Source: Ficedula albicollis (taxonomy: Eukaryota > Chordata > Aves > Passeriformes > Muscicapidae). Taken from it: a stretch of DNA of 64,000 nucleotides. A program made the position numbers and the translations under genes. The DNA lies in the NCBI RefSeq assembly GCF_000247815.1, contig NC_021676.1, forward strand, positions 2,701,106-2,765,105. Direction: 5' to 3'. This document shows, in pieces, positions 1-12,717 of the stretch. The notes under the pieces are model-generated. The model did not search any database and had not been told where the DNA came from. It saw only the letters and a list, made by a program, of their open reading frames with translations. The first letter of the stretch is position 1; each line of letters begins with the position of its first letter.

Positions 1-957
1 CTACAGAAATGCTGAAAACAGCACTGCCCTCTCCTCACAGTTAGGGGAGTTCAAACAGATGAACAAACTGGCAAGAGGCTTTTCTGGTATGCAATGTAAC
101 TTAAAACACTTAAATACATCTCTTAAAAATTGTTATCCATAGTGATATAGATTACTATAAAATTTTATGCTGGTAAAGGGAATAAAATAGAATGAAATAA
201 AAAACATCCCGAAATTTCAAAGATATGACGACTGCTCTGAATGAGAAGCATTTTTTCATGCATGTTTTTATCATTACAGTTGTAATAAAACAAAGTTCCC
301 AGAAAAAAAAAAATCAGCTGGAGAAAGAAATTTTCAAGAGGATTTGTTCCCAAGCAATATATTAAGTTAAACATATTATCAAATTAAAAGATATTATCAA
401 TAATAAATTAAACACTCCTGAAGTAAGTGTTACTCCAGTGATTAATTCCTTGACCAACTAATGCTTAACTAGAAAACTATCCCCACTGAAAACTCTGTGA
501 TATTTGGAAAGAAAGAGAAGTAAACAGAAAAGTTTTATTAAACTGTTAAAAATATGAAGAAATATTAGATTCTCTTTCCAGTGACTTAAAGCTGTAGGGT
601 CTTGAAGAATAAGGGGCACTTGAGTTCTCAATTTATTTTTAATTTTAAGCAGAGGATTCTTTAGACGTTTCCTTTGTTGCACTGCATTTCTAAGAAGCTA
701 ATACCTGGTTTATCAGGCAGAGCAGCAAATAAGCGAGAGCAATTATGCTGAAGCTTTTAATTTTTCCCTAACTTTGCCTGTCAGCTGTGCCATTCCACCA
801 GATTTAAGGTTCCTTCCAGTCTGAAAATTGCACTGAAGCTCTCGGGGGAAAATCCTCGCCTGCTCCTGAGAGACCTTGAAGCAAAGCTACGCCCAAATGA
901 AGGCTGCAATTCCAGACTCCATTAATATTAAGAACCACTTAGGAGCTCCTGTAAAGC

Positions 958-963
958 TTTATT
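958..963 (-). terminator. Candidate polyadenylation hexamer for a short isoform
   Basis: AATAAA on the minus strand, about 360 nt downstream of the read-through stop codon. It could end an intron-retaining transcript. In AT-rich DNA such hexamers are frequent by chance and no clear GU-rich element follows, so this is only a pointer. Confidence 0.15.
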
Positions 964-1322
964 GCTTTCCACCTGGCCTAGATTGCTGGATGCTCGAGCA
1001 CACCAGGCTGGAGGGGACAGTCCCACCCTGAGCCTGCCGAGCTGCTCCAGGTCCCGCGGCGAGGTGGGAAGTGCCATGCTGCCATCTGCAGTCAGGACAC
1101 CACCACAGGGATCCCTGCCTGCTCCCTCTCCTCACACACAATGCTCCTTTCCCTTCTCATTTTCTCCCTCAACACTCAGGAAGATTTAATTGTTTGTTTG
1201 ACAACGCTTCGATCGAATATGAGCTTTCAAAGTTTTACTCCTTGCAGCTCTTCGACCTGGAGCTATAGGATTGTCAAGGTAAGGAGAGGAGGAGGAAGAA
1301 AGCACCTTAAAACTTTAAAACC

Positions 1323-1337
1323 TTAAAATTCCATTAC
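1323..1337 (-). CDS. PCDH11X: Possible intron-retention C terminus of a short isoform (VMEF then stop)
   Basis: If the donor at 1337 is not used, translation adds V-M-E-F and stops at TAA (1325-1323), giving a protein of 1013 residues. It would keep the membrane anchor and the two proximal tail motifs but lack the distal tail. Delta-1 protocadherins are known to have short and long cytoplasmic isoforms; whether this one is made cannot be told from sequence. Confidence 0.35.
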   Translation of the reverse strand, partial: VMEF

Positions 1338-1340
1338 CTG
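1332..1340 (-). other. Splice donor at the 3' end of the large exon
   Basis: The minus strand reads AGACAG|GTAATGG, with the GT at 1337-1336, directly after the HTRQ codons. Related delta-1 proteins continue past HTR/HTRQ into alternative cytoplasmic exons, which supports splicing here. The acceptor partner is not in the window. Confidence 0.85.
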
Positions 1341-3824
1341 TCTGGTGTGTATGGGGCCTGGGGTCTTGAAGCCTCCTTGACAGCTGCATTCAGAAACACT
1401 GTAAGGGTCCGAGCTGCTGGATGAGCATTTGGAAAGTGAGTCACAGCCCACCACAAAGGTGTTATCTAGAGGCAATTCCTGAATGACATGGTGCTTCTTG
1501 GGGGGTACAGGAGTCTCAGGTTTAATTTGAAAGGTAGGCTGTGGAGAAGCAGACTTGTAGTGCTTTGCTAAGTCTGGGCTATCAGGTTTAAATGTGGTTG
1601 GTGTGGTGGCCCAGTTATATTTTCCCATAGTCTGTTCTTCCAGCTCTACGGGAATGTCTAAAGTGCCATTTATGTGCTCGTGGCCAGGATCATCAGGCTT
1701 AGACTCTTCAATAGTCACAAAGTTGAGGAGGAGACTCTTTGGAGAGCGCTTCTTCTTCTTCTTCTTTTTCTTGATCTGCCTGTTCTCTTGGTTGGGGGAA
1801 ACCCACTCACCACTCTGCTTATTTTTTTGGACAACCTTGTGCCTGGGCGTCTGGCGGCACCGGACTAAAGCGGTAACAAAAATTACCAGAATAACTGTCA
1901 TGGTGCCTGCAATAATGGCAATGATGATCTTGACATAATCATTGGTCTGTGGGGTTATCTCACCATCCCCAATGTTCTGGCCCACTGGAGTTTCCATATT
2001 CCTACGCACCAGCTCTTGCACGTAGGAGCTGTTGGTGACGGTCTCGTTCACAAACAAGTGCACGAGAGCTATTGTGTAAAGAGACTCTGGCTGTCCCAGG
2101 TCATTCACCTTGATCACCAGTCTGTGCAGGCCATGATCTGATCCAATCACCTTCTCTTTCAAGGTAATATTGCCTGTTAATTGGTCAATGGTAAACAAGC
2201 CCCTGGAGTTCCCACCTATGATGCTATAGCGGAGCTCTGCGTTCATTCCCGTGTCATTATCAACCGCAAAGACTTTGGTGACTACAGACCCTGGGCTGGC
2301 TGACGTTGGGACCAACTCATAGGAATAATTAGATGAGGGAATAACAAAAACAGGCCTGTTATCATTTACATCAACAACATTGATGGTCACTTTGGCAGTC
2401 GAGGAACGCTGCAGTCTTCCTCCATCCACTGCTTTCACCTGGAAAGTGTATGACCCCTGCTGCTCCCTATCAAAGGTAATGTTAGGTCTTATCACACCAG
2501 TAAGTGGATCTATAATGAAATTATCTCTACCATTTAAGATAGAGAGGGTGACCGCAGCGTTGTCTCCCGCGTCAGCGTCCGTAACGGTGATAAGCCCCAC
2601 TGTGCCATACATGGGCAGGTTTTCTGGCACGTAGAAATTATATTCACTATGTGTGAAAGCAGGGCTGTTATCGTTCTGGTCCAGCACTGACACCGTCACG
2701 GTAGCATTGGTCTGCAAAGGTGGCATCCCGTTATCCTTAGCCAGCACAGTGAAGGAGTACCTGTCTTGCTTTTCTCTGTCCAGCTTTCTCACCGCTGTCA
2801 GGATGCCTGTGCGGCGGTCCAGGTTGAAAATTGGGGGGGCATCAGAACCCAGGATGTAGCTGATCTCGGCATTGCGCCCGCTGTCGGCGTCTGTGGCACT
2901 GATCTTGGTTAGCTGAGTACCAGGGGCGTTGTTTTCAGGGATGGACAGGCCTATGACAGGCTGTGTGAAAACTGGGGCGTTGTCGTTTTCGTCCTTAATT
3001 TTGATCAGGAGCATTGCAGACTGGTTTAAGGGAGGCTTCCCTGAATCTGAAGCCACTATTTTGATGGCATATTCCCGGGTAGCTTCATAGTCTAGAAACG
3101 TGGCTGTCTCCAGGAGAAACTGATTATCAAACACTGGTTTTAGCCTGAAAGGGACATCGTGATCTGTAAAACAGGTCACTTTCCCATTCTGATCCGCGTC
3201 CTTGTCCATCACTGTTATCAATGCAATTTTTGTATTAAGGGGAGCCTTCTCAGACAAAAGCACTGTCCCATTCACAGGGTTGATGATGTACCTCGTGTCT
3301 ATGGATGGGACATTGTCATTGATGTCTGTGACATTAACAGTCACTGTGGCTCTCGAGGGAGTCGAGCTGCCATCACTTGCCAAAACGGTCAATTTGTGCA
3401 CAGGAGATTCCTCCCTGTCCAGCGGCTCCCTGATGGTGATGAGGCCAGTGGTGTTATCGATGGCAAAGAGCCTTTTGGCCAGGCTGGAGATCTGGTTGCT
3501 GAAGTAGAAGTGGATCTGCGCATTGGAGCCCAGGTCAGCGTCGGTGGCGTGCAGCTGGGACACGGAGGTGCCCACGGGGGCGTTTTCCGGCACGCTGACC
3601 TCGATGTCGTTCTCCTTGAACACCGGGCGGTTGTCGTTGACATCGGTCACTGTCACCTGCAGGATGGCAGTGCTGGACCTTGGGGGGCTCCCACCATCTT
3701 CAACTTTGATTTTCATCACATAGGTGTCCTTCTGCTCCCTATCCAAGATCTGCTGGACGATCAGTTGAGGCCACTTATCTCCCTCAGGTGTCTCAGTTAT
3801 GTCAAGACCAAATACATTTTGACC
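1338..3824 (-). CDS. PCDH11X: PCDH11 (PCDH11X-like) protocadherin, large exon: rest of EC2 to EC7, transmembrane helix, proximal cytoplasmic tail
   Basis: Residues 181-1009, 829 codons, phase 0 at both ends. EC repeats end at the Ca-binding linkers DVNDNRP (241-247, EC2), DINDNVP (347-353, EC3), DENDNAP (458-464, EC4), DQNDNSP (562-568, EC5) and DVNDNRP (665-671, EC6). EC7 follows and lacks a terminal DxNDN, as expected for a membrane-proximal repeat. LDRE and DADxG motifs recur. The transmembrane helix is about 811-834 (starting [10 protein letters not shown]), then VRCRQ and a run of eight lysines (865-872). The tail carries NFVTIEE (881-887), [15 protein letters not shown] (929-943) and [14 protein letters not shown] (958-971), the conserved delta-protocadherin cytoplasmic motifs. 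The exon stops after HTRQ at a CAG|GTAATG donor, so the remaining tail, including the delta-1 RRVTF-type PP1-binding motif, must lie off the left edge. [20 protein letters not shown] and [10 protein letters not shown] are closer to PCDH11 than PCDH9. No frameshift or internal stop is seen. Confidence 0.95.
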
Positions 3825-3845
3825 CTGCAAGACACAGAAAGGACA
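3822..3845 (-). other. Splice acceptor of the large exon
   Basis: The minus strand reads CCTTTCTGTGTCTTGCAG|GGTCAAAATG, with the AG at 3826-3825 and exon bases from 3824. The pyrimidine tract is short but clear. The open frame continues 14 codons upstream into the intron, but that extension has no family resemblance and contains the polypyrimidine tract. Confidence 0.9.
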
Positions 3846-4997
3846 CACTTTAGCTTGACAGTGCATTTGAACAGAAAAATATCACATCATTTTTCTGAAA
3901 TTGACATGGAATATATATTTATACATATACTCTATACAGGAATGTACATTTTTATATTTATCTTTATTTTTCCATATCTAGTTTTGCTTTAAGCTCCAGA
4001 GCCTTGAGAAACTTTCAGAGCAAACATGGCGATAAACAGATACTCTAGAAAAAGGGGAAATGTCGGAGTGATGGTGATCTTTTCATCCAGATCCTCTACT
4101 TCTAAAGAAAAGTTATTAAATTCCTGGACAGATGTAATTCAGTTTCTTAGTTGTGTGAGTGAGTGTGGAAATGAGGAATGAAGCCGAAGTTCAGTCACTG
4201 GAGGACCTATTCCAATATTCAATTTCAAGGAAACCAACAAAGATAAAGGGATTATTTGTTTATGGAGCAACTCGGGACATGATCTGAAACCATTAGCATA
4301 AAAAAAACAAACCCAAAACCAAACCAATACCATCATTGATAATGTGGTTACTACATAATTCAGATGTCAGATGATACAGAAAAAACAAAGTCCTAACAGT
4401 TCGTCAGAAATATATTCAAAAACTCATTAAAACTATTCCTGTATTCATCACTATATGCTTTCTATTTGCAGTGAAGTTTACAATCCAAGTGAAAAAAGAA
4501 GACTTATTTTCATTTTAAAAAAAATCACAGAACTGCTAGATCAATTTGAAAATGATCAATATTTTTCATGGGGTTTGTTGAACATTTCTGGAACTACACC
4601 AAAATACTGCATATATTGCACAAACACAGCTTTTTTAAAAACAGTAGTGCTGACAAATCTGCTAAAATAAATATTGGAATCTAGAACTAAATTCCCTCTC
4701 TCTTCTGCTGCCTCTTCCGACAAACAGGAATTAAGAACAGTGTAATTATCCTCTTTTCTCATATCTCACCACTTAGAGGAATGATGAAATGGCAGTTTTC
4801 CAGCCACATCTTCCATAAGGGCAGGGCTAGAATGCAGATGGCTAATGCTGAATGTATGGGATGACCAGGAAAAAAGAAGGCATAAACAAAATTGTGAATA
4901 AATAGGAGTTTCTTCTTATGTGTAATATCTGTAATAATGAACAACTGTTCTTTCTCTGCTTGTTGTTATCTTTCACCCTCACTCAGGTAACTGCCAT

Positions 4998-5112
4998 GGA
5001 ATCATAGATGGTTTGGAAGGGACCTTAAAGATCCTCTCATTCCAGCCCTTTGCCACAGGCAAGAACACCTTCCACTGGACCAGGTCCAGTTCTGAACTGG
5101 TTTGAGACACCC
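4998..5112 (-). repeat. CR1 LINE 3' end fragment
   Basis: Reads as the reverse complement of a CR1 3' terminus: AATCATAGATGGTTTGG, then GAAGGGACCTTAAAGATC, then text matching the 'ccactggaccaggt' segment typical of avian CR1. The element is 5'-truncated and diverged. Confidence 0.85.
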
Positions 5113-8100
5113 CAAAACAAAGCAAAAGAAAACACTGCCAGTGTTCAAGGTTCCTTATTTCTCATTAGTTGCAATAGATTTGTATTCCCTGTATCTTGCT
5201 ACCCACGACTAAGTGAGTGCATTTATAGCTTCTGTACACTTCTGAGTGAGGCTGGGCTCTCACTGATTTGTTTTCTCAAAGCCAGATTTTGACCCTGCAT
5301 AAGCCATCTTTTACTTCATGGGGCAGAACTATTCATCCACATATCCAAAATTACTGTGCCACTTAGATAGCATTTGTGGCAACACTAAGTTGCAACTGGG
5401 GACAGTATAAAGTAAGCTGGAACACATTTGAAGTAATAAAACAAATACAGATTTGGCTTCTTTAGCAGAAGGCATGAAAATATAAGCCCTGTAAATTGTT
5501 TCTAAATCAAGATATACATTTTGAACCAATTAGGGTCAATTTTAGAATGGTAATTCTATGCTGATAGGAAGCAGAGCGTGAGTCTCCTCTTCATATTCAA
5601 TCTGGCTAGCAGTTACTTGCAATAAATTTCATAATTACTAAGAAATTATAAATTATATATTCTATGCTTTAACATAGATTCCAGAGGAGAGAAAATAACA
5701 GAAGCCAGAGTAAAAGCAACCTGTCAGCTCTCTTTACTTCTTTATTTGTACACAAGCTGACAGATGGGCACTGATTATTCTGTCACTGGATCCCACAACT
5801 ACAACAAGAGCTTCATACAGACTTTGAATTCACGTGGCTGTACATGTGTGTGCCCATCTCTGCTTTTCTGATCCAGTATGGCAGAGGGGTTTTTTTATCA
5901 CAGCAGATGAATTTGATATAAAATATGGTGCTTTAGCTCCCCAGCACTAGCAGTGAATGACTAGAGAACAGAAAAGAATGCGAAGATCTCTTCCAAGTTC
6001 ATTATTAACACCTGAATAATTTTCTATAGAAAGAAATATTATCCATGTCTATTTCTTCCTATTCATTACAGGTGTAGATATCTTTTTAAACCACAGAAAA
6101 TCCACTACAGAGAAGTAGAGTCTGTCTTAATTCTAGCAAGACTATTTCATATTGTTTAAGAGATAAGGTTAGGTGTGACATACTGCAAATTAACAAACAC
6201 ATTTTGTAGGAACAGATAGTTCTCACATTCTAAACACTCAAAAAAATTGATGAAACATTCAGGAAATTTATTTTTAAGATTATAAATATCTAATTCTCTC
6301 CATTATAAACAAAGAAATTGAGAGCTAAAATGAGAAACCTGAACAAAAACCTTCAGGATTAATTTCTCTATCATCATTAAAAGTTCAATGAAGTTAAAAT
6401 TTCCTTTAGGGTCAGATTTCTATTTGGACAGAACTGCACCTCAGTCACCACATTATCCCTGTGGTCTGAAGGATTTGCTCACCCTGGGAAGGGCAAGGGG
6501 CCATTGGAAAAGCACAATAGATAATTCACAGTTACAGAATACCTTTGCCCATTAAAAGGACTGGTGGAAATAATCTGCTCCATCGATATCTCTACCCTTC
6601 CAGAGGAATAGGAGTGAGAAATACCAGAGATTGACTTTTAAAATTTAAAAATACAATTCAAGCACTAACTATTAGAGGCAAACCAAAGTTATGCCCATCT
6701 CAGAGCCTGGATTAGGACAAAGAGGTTCTGAGCCTGCTCACAAGATCCTTTTGGGATCCCTGAGGGGCAATGAGGAGCTCTGTTACCTTATCCAATTTTC
6801 ATAAGAGCCTTTTCCGTGGATTTACACACACAGTCTCTCAAATAATGAAACTTTCTTGTTAACACTCCCTGCTGTGTATATTTACCTGGTCATTTGTAAT
6901 GGATCCAAATGTCCTTTTCGGAGCTGTTTTGGGCTGCCATGTGAATAAAAAATTAGAGAGTATTTTAAAAATTGCAACATTTAGGTGGTTTCATAAATAC
7001 ATCATCAATGACACACGGACACATAGTGTGGTGAGCTGGAACAGCTTAAGTACCACAGACAGGACTGGATGTGACAAAGTGCACCAGAAGTCTCACACAG
7101 ATATTGCAGTATCACAGCATTTCATGACAGGACTTTGTTAAATCTGTGGGGTACTGCTGCCTGGACATTGTTGGGAAGAATGGGAGAATATATCAACTTC
7201 TGGCTAATGCTGATAACAGAGACAAGGTCCACTGTGCTCAAAACATCCTATGGACTTACACTTGCAGAGCAGTAAGTTGGCAGAAAGCAGGAATTTCTCA
7301 GAGGAGTGGGGAAAGGAAGGAATTTAGTGCTAAATAACGCTACAAACCCAACTGCTTGTAATACAAAGTACTCAAACTGAGAGAGGCTACCAGTGATTAT
7401 TCCTTAAAACACAAATTATGTAATTGTGTGTAACAAGCATCCATTGTTAGCTGACAAAGGGTAGATCAAGGCTGTCCCCAGCCTTCATTGAAAAGAGATT
7501 CTGAACCTCCAGAGAAAGCCACAGGAGCAAAGACAGCTCATTGTTTTGTGGCTGCAGCTTCACCCTACACTTATTATCAGTACTTCAGGCACTGTAAATG
7601 ACAAACACATCACATGATGTCCTTGGTTCAACTGACTCTGAAACAGAAGTCAAGGGCCATGCACAGCCCAAACTTTTACTCATATTCTACAGTAACTCAT
7701 TTCAGTGGCTACTGCAGCAAGCTGTACACATTTATCACATCTTAACAATCATCTTAAAATGAAAAAAAAAGGAGAAAAATATTACAAGGTTGGCTTCTCA
7801 TCAGAAAGTAAATCAGTAATTCCTTAAGTAATGAATCAGTAATTCATTAAGTAGTTACTTAAATAAAAACCTTTGGCTGAAATGTAGCTTTGAGTTCAAT
7901 GGACCAAAATCTTTTCAGAAAGTTCAGAAAATAACATATGTTTGCTAAATGGTGGTTATTTCACACAGACCAACACAGAAAATCTTCGCAGGTCTTCTAC
8001 AAGACAGGTCCCAGACACCTTTTCCTTGCCTGATTTTGCCAAGACATATGGAACTGCTCTGTGACTGCACTGTCTATCAGCAGAGAAGAAAATACAGCAG

Positions 8101-11100
8101 CACAACTTCAGTTCCCAATGTTCTCCAAGTTCTCAAAAACACATCACGCTTACACAATGAACACTTTTTCTCAAAAAGCTGAAAATTAAACTTACATTTT
8201 TCTTTCAAAGGAGATACTTTGGTTGTGAAATTGTGAATTGCCAAAGCCAAGTTAATGCCTTAAACACAAAATATTCCACATGGCAGGCAGTAAAGGATCT
8301 ATGTGTCTGTAATGGGTGCATATGAATGCACTCACATCCAAACTACCCTAAGTAGTGTAGCTCTAATAAAGGTCCCTTGTCTGCTATTACTCACCCAGTG
8401 TGCAATTTGCTGTCCAGGCATTCTAGAAAATTACCATTTGTTGGACAGCTGTCCTGCTTAAAGACTCCACAGCCACTCCTCTCCTGACATCCCATGGCTT
8501 ACAACCCAAAGTTACTGGAAATAAGTGCCATTAGCACCAGCAGTTACCTTACAAAGTGAGTGGCAGAACTTCAAAGGAGAAAAATAACATTACAGAGGTA
8601 AGAATTTTTTATAATGCAGACTTCAGCAGAATTGCTTACAGATTTGAAACACTCTCTTTGTCAAAGCAATGCAGCCTTTTGATTTGTAGGCCAAGATTCT
8701 TAAGACTTTTGTTCAATTTATGGTTTTCTGTCAGTGGCGTGCACTGTTTCCATTGATTTCAAGTGTACTACTTAAACTTTAGCATTTTAAACTTTACAAA
8801 CTTGCCATTAGACTGCAAATTTAGGAACTAAACTTCAGAACACTGCAAACTTCAAGCAAAGTTCTTTCATTTAGAGACACTTTGACCAAAACAAGGCAGA
8901 TAACAGCTGCAGGTAACAGCCAGGGAGGCAACCTCCCCTCTTAATCTCCTCCATTATAGTTGTTCAGAAATATTCACAGACATCCTACTGAACAAAAAGC
9001 TACATTTTCAACACCCTGAGGATATTCAGATTAAGGTATTAAACATGTTTGAGCTTTGCTCTGAATTCCCATGATAAAGCTCCAGACACCTGACTTGCCT
9101 TTCAGTATGTTTCTGCCTTTGGAGTTTCACTATAGATATATAACGAAGGGGGAAAAAAATAGGATTTATATCAGGCAACAATACACCCAACAAGTGCATT
9201 CTGATATTTGCATTATACAAGGTGACAGTTACATATTTGCTCTATTTCCTAGCTGAGAACAGGCACAGAACCGAGGAAATAAATGAGTACAAGCCTGCAA
9301 TGCAGCCTGTGCAGGGGAGCACTAACAATTGTGTACAGCTGCTCAGAACAGCTCCTAAATCACAAGCTCATTTTGGCAAAAGGCAGTGTCTGAGCTCCCA
9401 GGGGCACATTTGGAGCTCGGGGTGAGCTCTGCCAGGCGCTGGCGAGGGGTGAACCTGCTGTGCCCTCCCACTCACTGTGTGAGCACATCAGGCAGGAGGG
9501 GATTAAACCTGGCAGCCACTCCTACACCAGGAAATACAAACAACCCTGGCAGCTCTGAAAACTCTTCTCCCCTAAGGCAGGGGCTGTGCAGCATCCCCAG
9601 CCCCCAGTGATTTCAGTGGGACTGGGGGTAATGGATAACCCTTGTGATTTGCTGAAAAGGAGTAAAAATATCTGCAAATCAACATCCATGAAGTATGTGT
9701 AGTTATTATCTCCCTCCCTCCCATACATACATGCACACACAGATTTGGTGTGTATGGTATCTCTAAACTCATGGTACCTTTGTTATTAAAAATCCATATT
9801 ATAACCTCTGATGCTGCAGCTTCTCCAACAAGTTGTTTAGCAAGATTGTTTTCTTTGACCTAACACCCCTCTAAAGCTCAAGTTCAGCTGGAAGAAAAAT
9901 CACTGTATCTTCCCTTTATGCTTACACTTCCAGGAAAATATGCTGACAAAACTTCCATCTGAATAGCAGGAGCATCTCTCAAACACAGAGAACCCCCCAC
10001 ACTCCCAGAAACACAAGGAAATTTTTTCATGTGCAGGGCCAGCACTTTAATGCGCGTGTGTCACTGTTTTATGAATGTTGATTAAAAAGTCCACAGCTTT
10101 AATGCAGAAAATTCACAACCCATGTGGGCAAAAATGTAACAGGATGAGAAAAAATCTCTAGCAGAAGAGAGTTTATGTCCTCCACTTGGAACAGATTTCC
10201 CCCAGTTTCACAAGCAGGCTTTAAGAATTCCAGACCTGTCACAACCACTGCAGAAATGACCTGATCATAAGCCTCTCTCAAGGCCTCCTCTCTGCAGGGT
10301 TTTGTAAAAATCAAAATAAGAAAGAGAATGTGCGTGTGACATTTCACTGCCACGGGATCAGTTTTGCTTTTGAAAGAAATGAAGCTATACTTTTTCAAGG
10401 AATGAAAACTTATCCTTTTTTTATTACTCTCAGAAAATAAGAGTGAGACTCCCATATTAAACTGTAAAAGTGTGTGACGTGTGCAAGTGCAAGATGCCAC
10501 TTCACTGCACATGAGGAGATAATAAATAATACTGCAATTTCAGAGTAATAAATGGGAGACAGTGGCTGAGAAGAAATACAGACGTTGAATTCTAAAACTC
10601 AACAAATAAAAGTCTTTTCACCATACTGAACAAGGAGTGTAGGGCATAAACCAGAAATGTATTTTCTGGTGCTGGATTTCTCAGGAACTTGACTTCCTCC
10701 TCCAGTGTTACTGACTCCTATTTATCTGACTCACTAGAACAAGAGCAAGATAAAAAAGAAGAAACATTTCTTTACTGTAAGGCAGCAACTTGAGTCTGAA
10801 AGTCAATTTTGAAAAGAAATCTCTTGCTACCTGTGTGTATTGAAAGTTCTAGCAAATAAATTGTCCTGACTTTCCAGTTAATGAGTTATATTCTGAGAAA
10901 ATGCTTTCCTGTGAGTTTGGGATCAAAAAATCTTATAAGTGTATTTGATTTATACTTCAATATACAGTTTTACTCAAGAATATATTCCTTTCTAAAAATA
11001 AAAATAAAACTCCAATTCCACTCTAATTGAATGCACTTGAGCTATTTCTTGTCTTAAAATCAGAGATGGAATTGATGTAACTGATTTGTAAGAAAGAAAA

Positions 11101-12054
11101 CAAATTTAAAAATATTAGATCAGCATGTTTACAAAGGAAACACCAAAAACTCATCATTCCATTTCAGCTTTCCTGCTCAGATTTTGTTCACTGTTTATAT
11201 TCCCTAATATCAGTTCAGCAGTGAATATACACTAAAAATTATGGCTAATGGACAGGGATTTTCCTCCAAAAGGAAAAAAAAAAAAAATCAAAGAAAACCA
11301 TAAGACCATAGAATACAATAAGTCAATATTTAAGCATGAAGACCAGCAGCTTCAGAAGGTAAATACAATATCCATCTCCTGGTGCAGAGATCTAGATTAG
11401 TCTCAGCAGGTAACGTGAATCCTCCAGTAAATTGCAAACTGAGACAAACCCTCCCACAGCTCATGGGGAAAAAAGCAGAGTGGTGAATGTTAGGAGGAAG
11501 GGAGTGATGGGGTGGATCTCCTCAGGAGGGTTCGTGCCAGAATAAATAACACAGGAGTTATTTAGCAATGTGACTGCCCTCTCACAAAGTGTGCTATTCC
11601 AGAAAAAGCAAATTAAACAAACGCAGGTGAAGCCATTTCTGCCCAGTAACAGCTCCTATAACCCAAGGCAAAGGGAAATCCAAGTTTTCCCAGGTCTGGG
11701 TCTACATAAAGAACTTTCCTGAGGTTAATTCAGCCACTGTCCTAAAACAGCTGTTCCCAAATAACAGCTCACATATTGCCTGTGGTACAATAAAGCTCTG
11801 TACCAGTCACACACAGAAATTGGACCTGAGGCCTCTTCCTCATTGAAAAACTTGAGCAGCTTTGGGGCAGCCGCCACAATTCCAGGAAGGTGCCAGGGTG
11901 GCAAAGCAGAACTGAAAACTTCCCCCAGCCCCTGCCACTGCTCCAGTCTGACCATAACCCCCAGTGACACCCAACACAGTGCCCAGGGAATCCATCCTGC
12001 TCTGAGACACTTGCTGGCCAAGACAGCATCTCAGGTTGGGACCAGGGACAGGGA

Positions 12055-12536
12055 GGGGACAAAGCCCCTCTGGGGATGGTAACATGCTCTGAATAATTCA
12101 ATGTGATGTTTAACCTTCATATTCAAAAAACAAAGTAAACAAGCGATTCTACCAGACCAAAACCACTGAAATATTTCAGCTTAAAATCCAGCAAGGATAT
12201 ATTAACTTGTGTCCATCACCTGGGAAAATGACCATTAGCATGGAAATTAAAGCACAGCTCAAACAATTTAACTTAAATAGTCTTTAAACAATTTTGGGGA
12301 CAAAGCCCCTCTGGGGATGGTAACATGCTCTGAATAATTCAATGTGATGTTTAACCTTCATATTCAAAAAACAAAGTAAACAAGCGATTCTACCAGACCA
12401 AAACCACTGAAATATTTCAGCTTAAAATCCAGCAAGGATATATTAACTTGTGTCCATCACCTGGGAAAATGACCATTAGCATGGAAATTAAAGCACAGCT
12501 CAAACAATTTAACTTAAATAGTCTGTAAACAATTTT
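12055..12536. repeat. Direct tandem duplication, 241-bp unit, two copies
   Basis: Copy 1 is 12055-12295 and copy 2 is 12296-12536, beginning GGGGACAAAGCCCC in both. By eye they differ at a single base (TCTTT versus TCTGT near the 3' end). The near identity indicates a very recent duplication or an assembly artefact. Confidence 0.95.
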
Positions 12537-12717
12537 CAACTCAGACACAAAGACTTTGTCTATACCTTGATTTGTCCCCTTTTTTTTTTTGGAAAATGAC
12601 CATTAGCATGGAAATTAAAGCACAGCTCAAACAATTTAACTTAAATAGTCTGTAAACAATTTTCAACTCAGACACAAAGACTTTGTCTATACCTTGATTT
12701 GTCTTCTTATTTTTTTT
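12464..12717. repeat. Nested direct duplication, 127-bp unit
   Basis: The 3' part of copy 2 of the 241-bp repeat plus following unique sequence (12464-12590) is repeated at 12591-12717, starting GGAAAATGACCATTAGC. The junction is an 11-T run (12580-12590), where the second copy has a mixed T-rich stretch. This second event overlaps the first. Confidence 0.9.

Larger units (their letters stand above)
1..1337 (-). other. Intron downstream of the large exon (partial)
   Basis: Mostly AT-rich sequence without recognisable exon or repeat. From about 840 to 1160 it becomes more GC-rich. The small open frames on both strands here have no family resemblance. The next coding exon of the protocadherin tail is not in this stretch. 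Confidence 0.7.

Noticed and set aside
3159..3992. 277-codon open frame on the plus strand
   Set aside because: It lies antisense to the strongly supported EC2-EC4 coding sequence and is a shadow of its codon pattern.
10099..10512. 137-codon minus-strand open frame
   Set aside because: No domain or family resemblance; length is attainable by chance in 64 kb of two-strand sequence.
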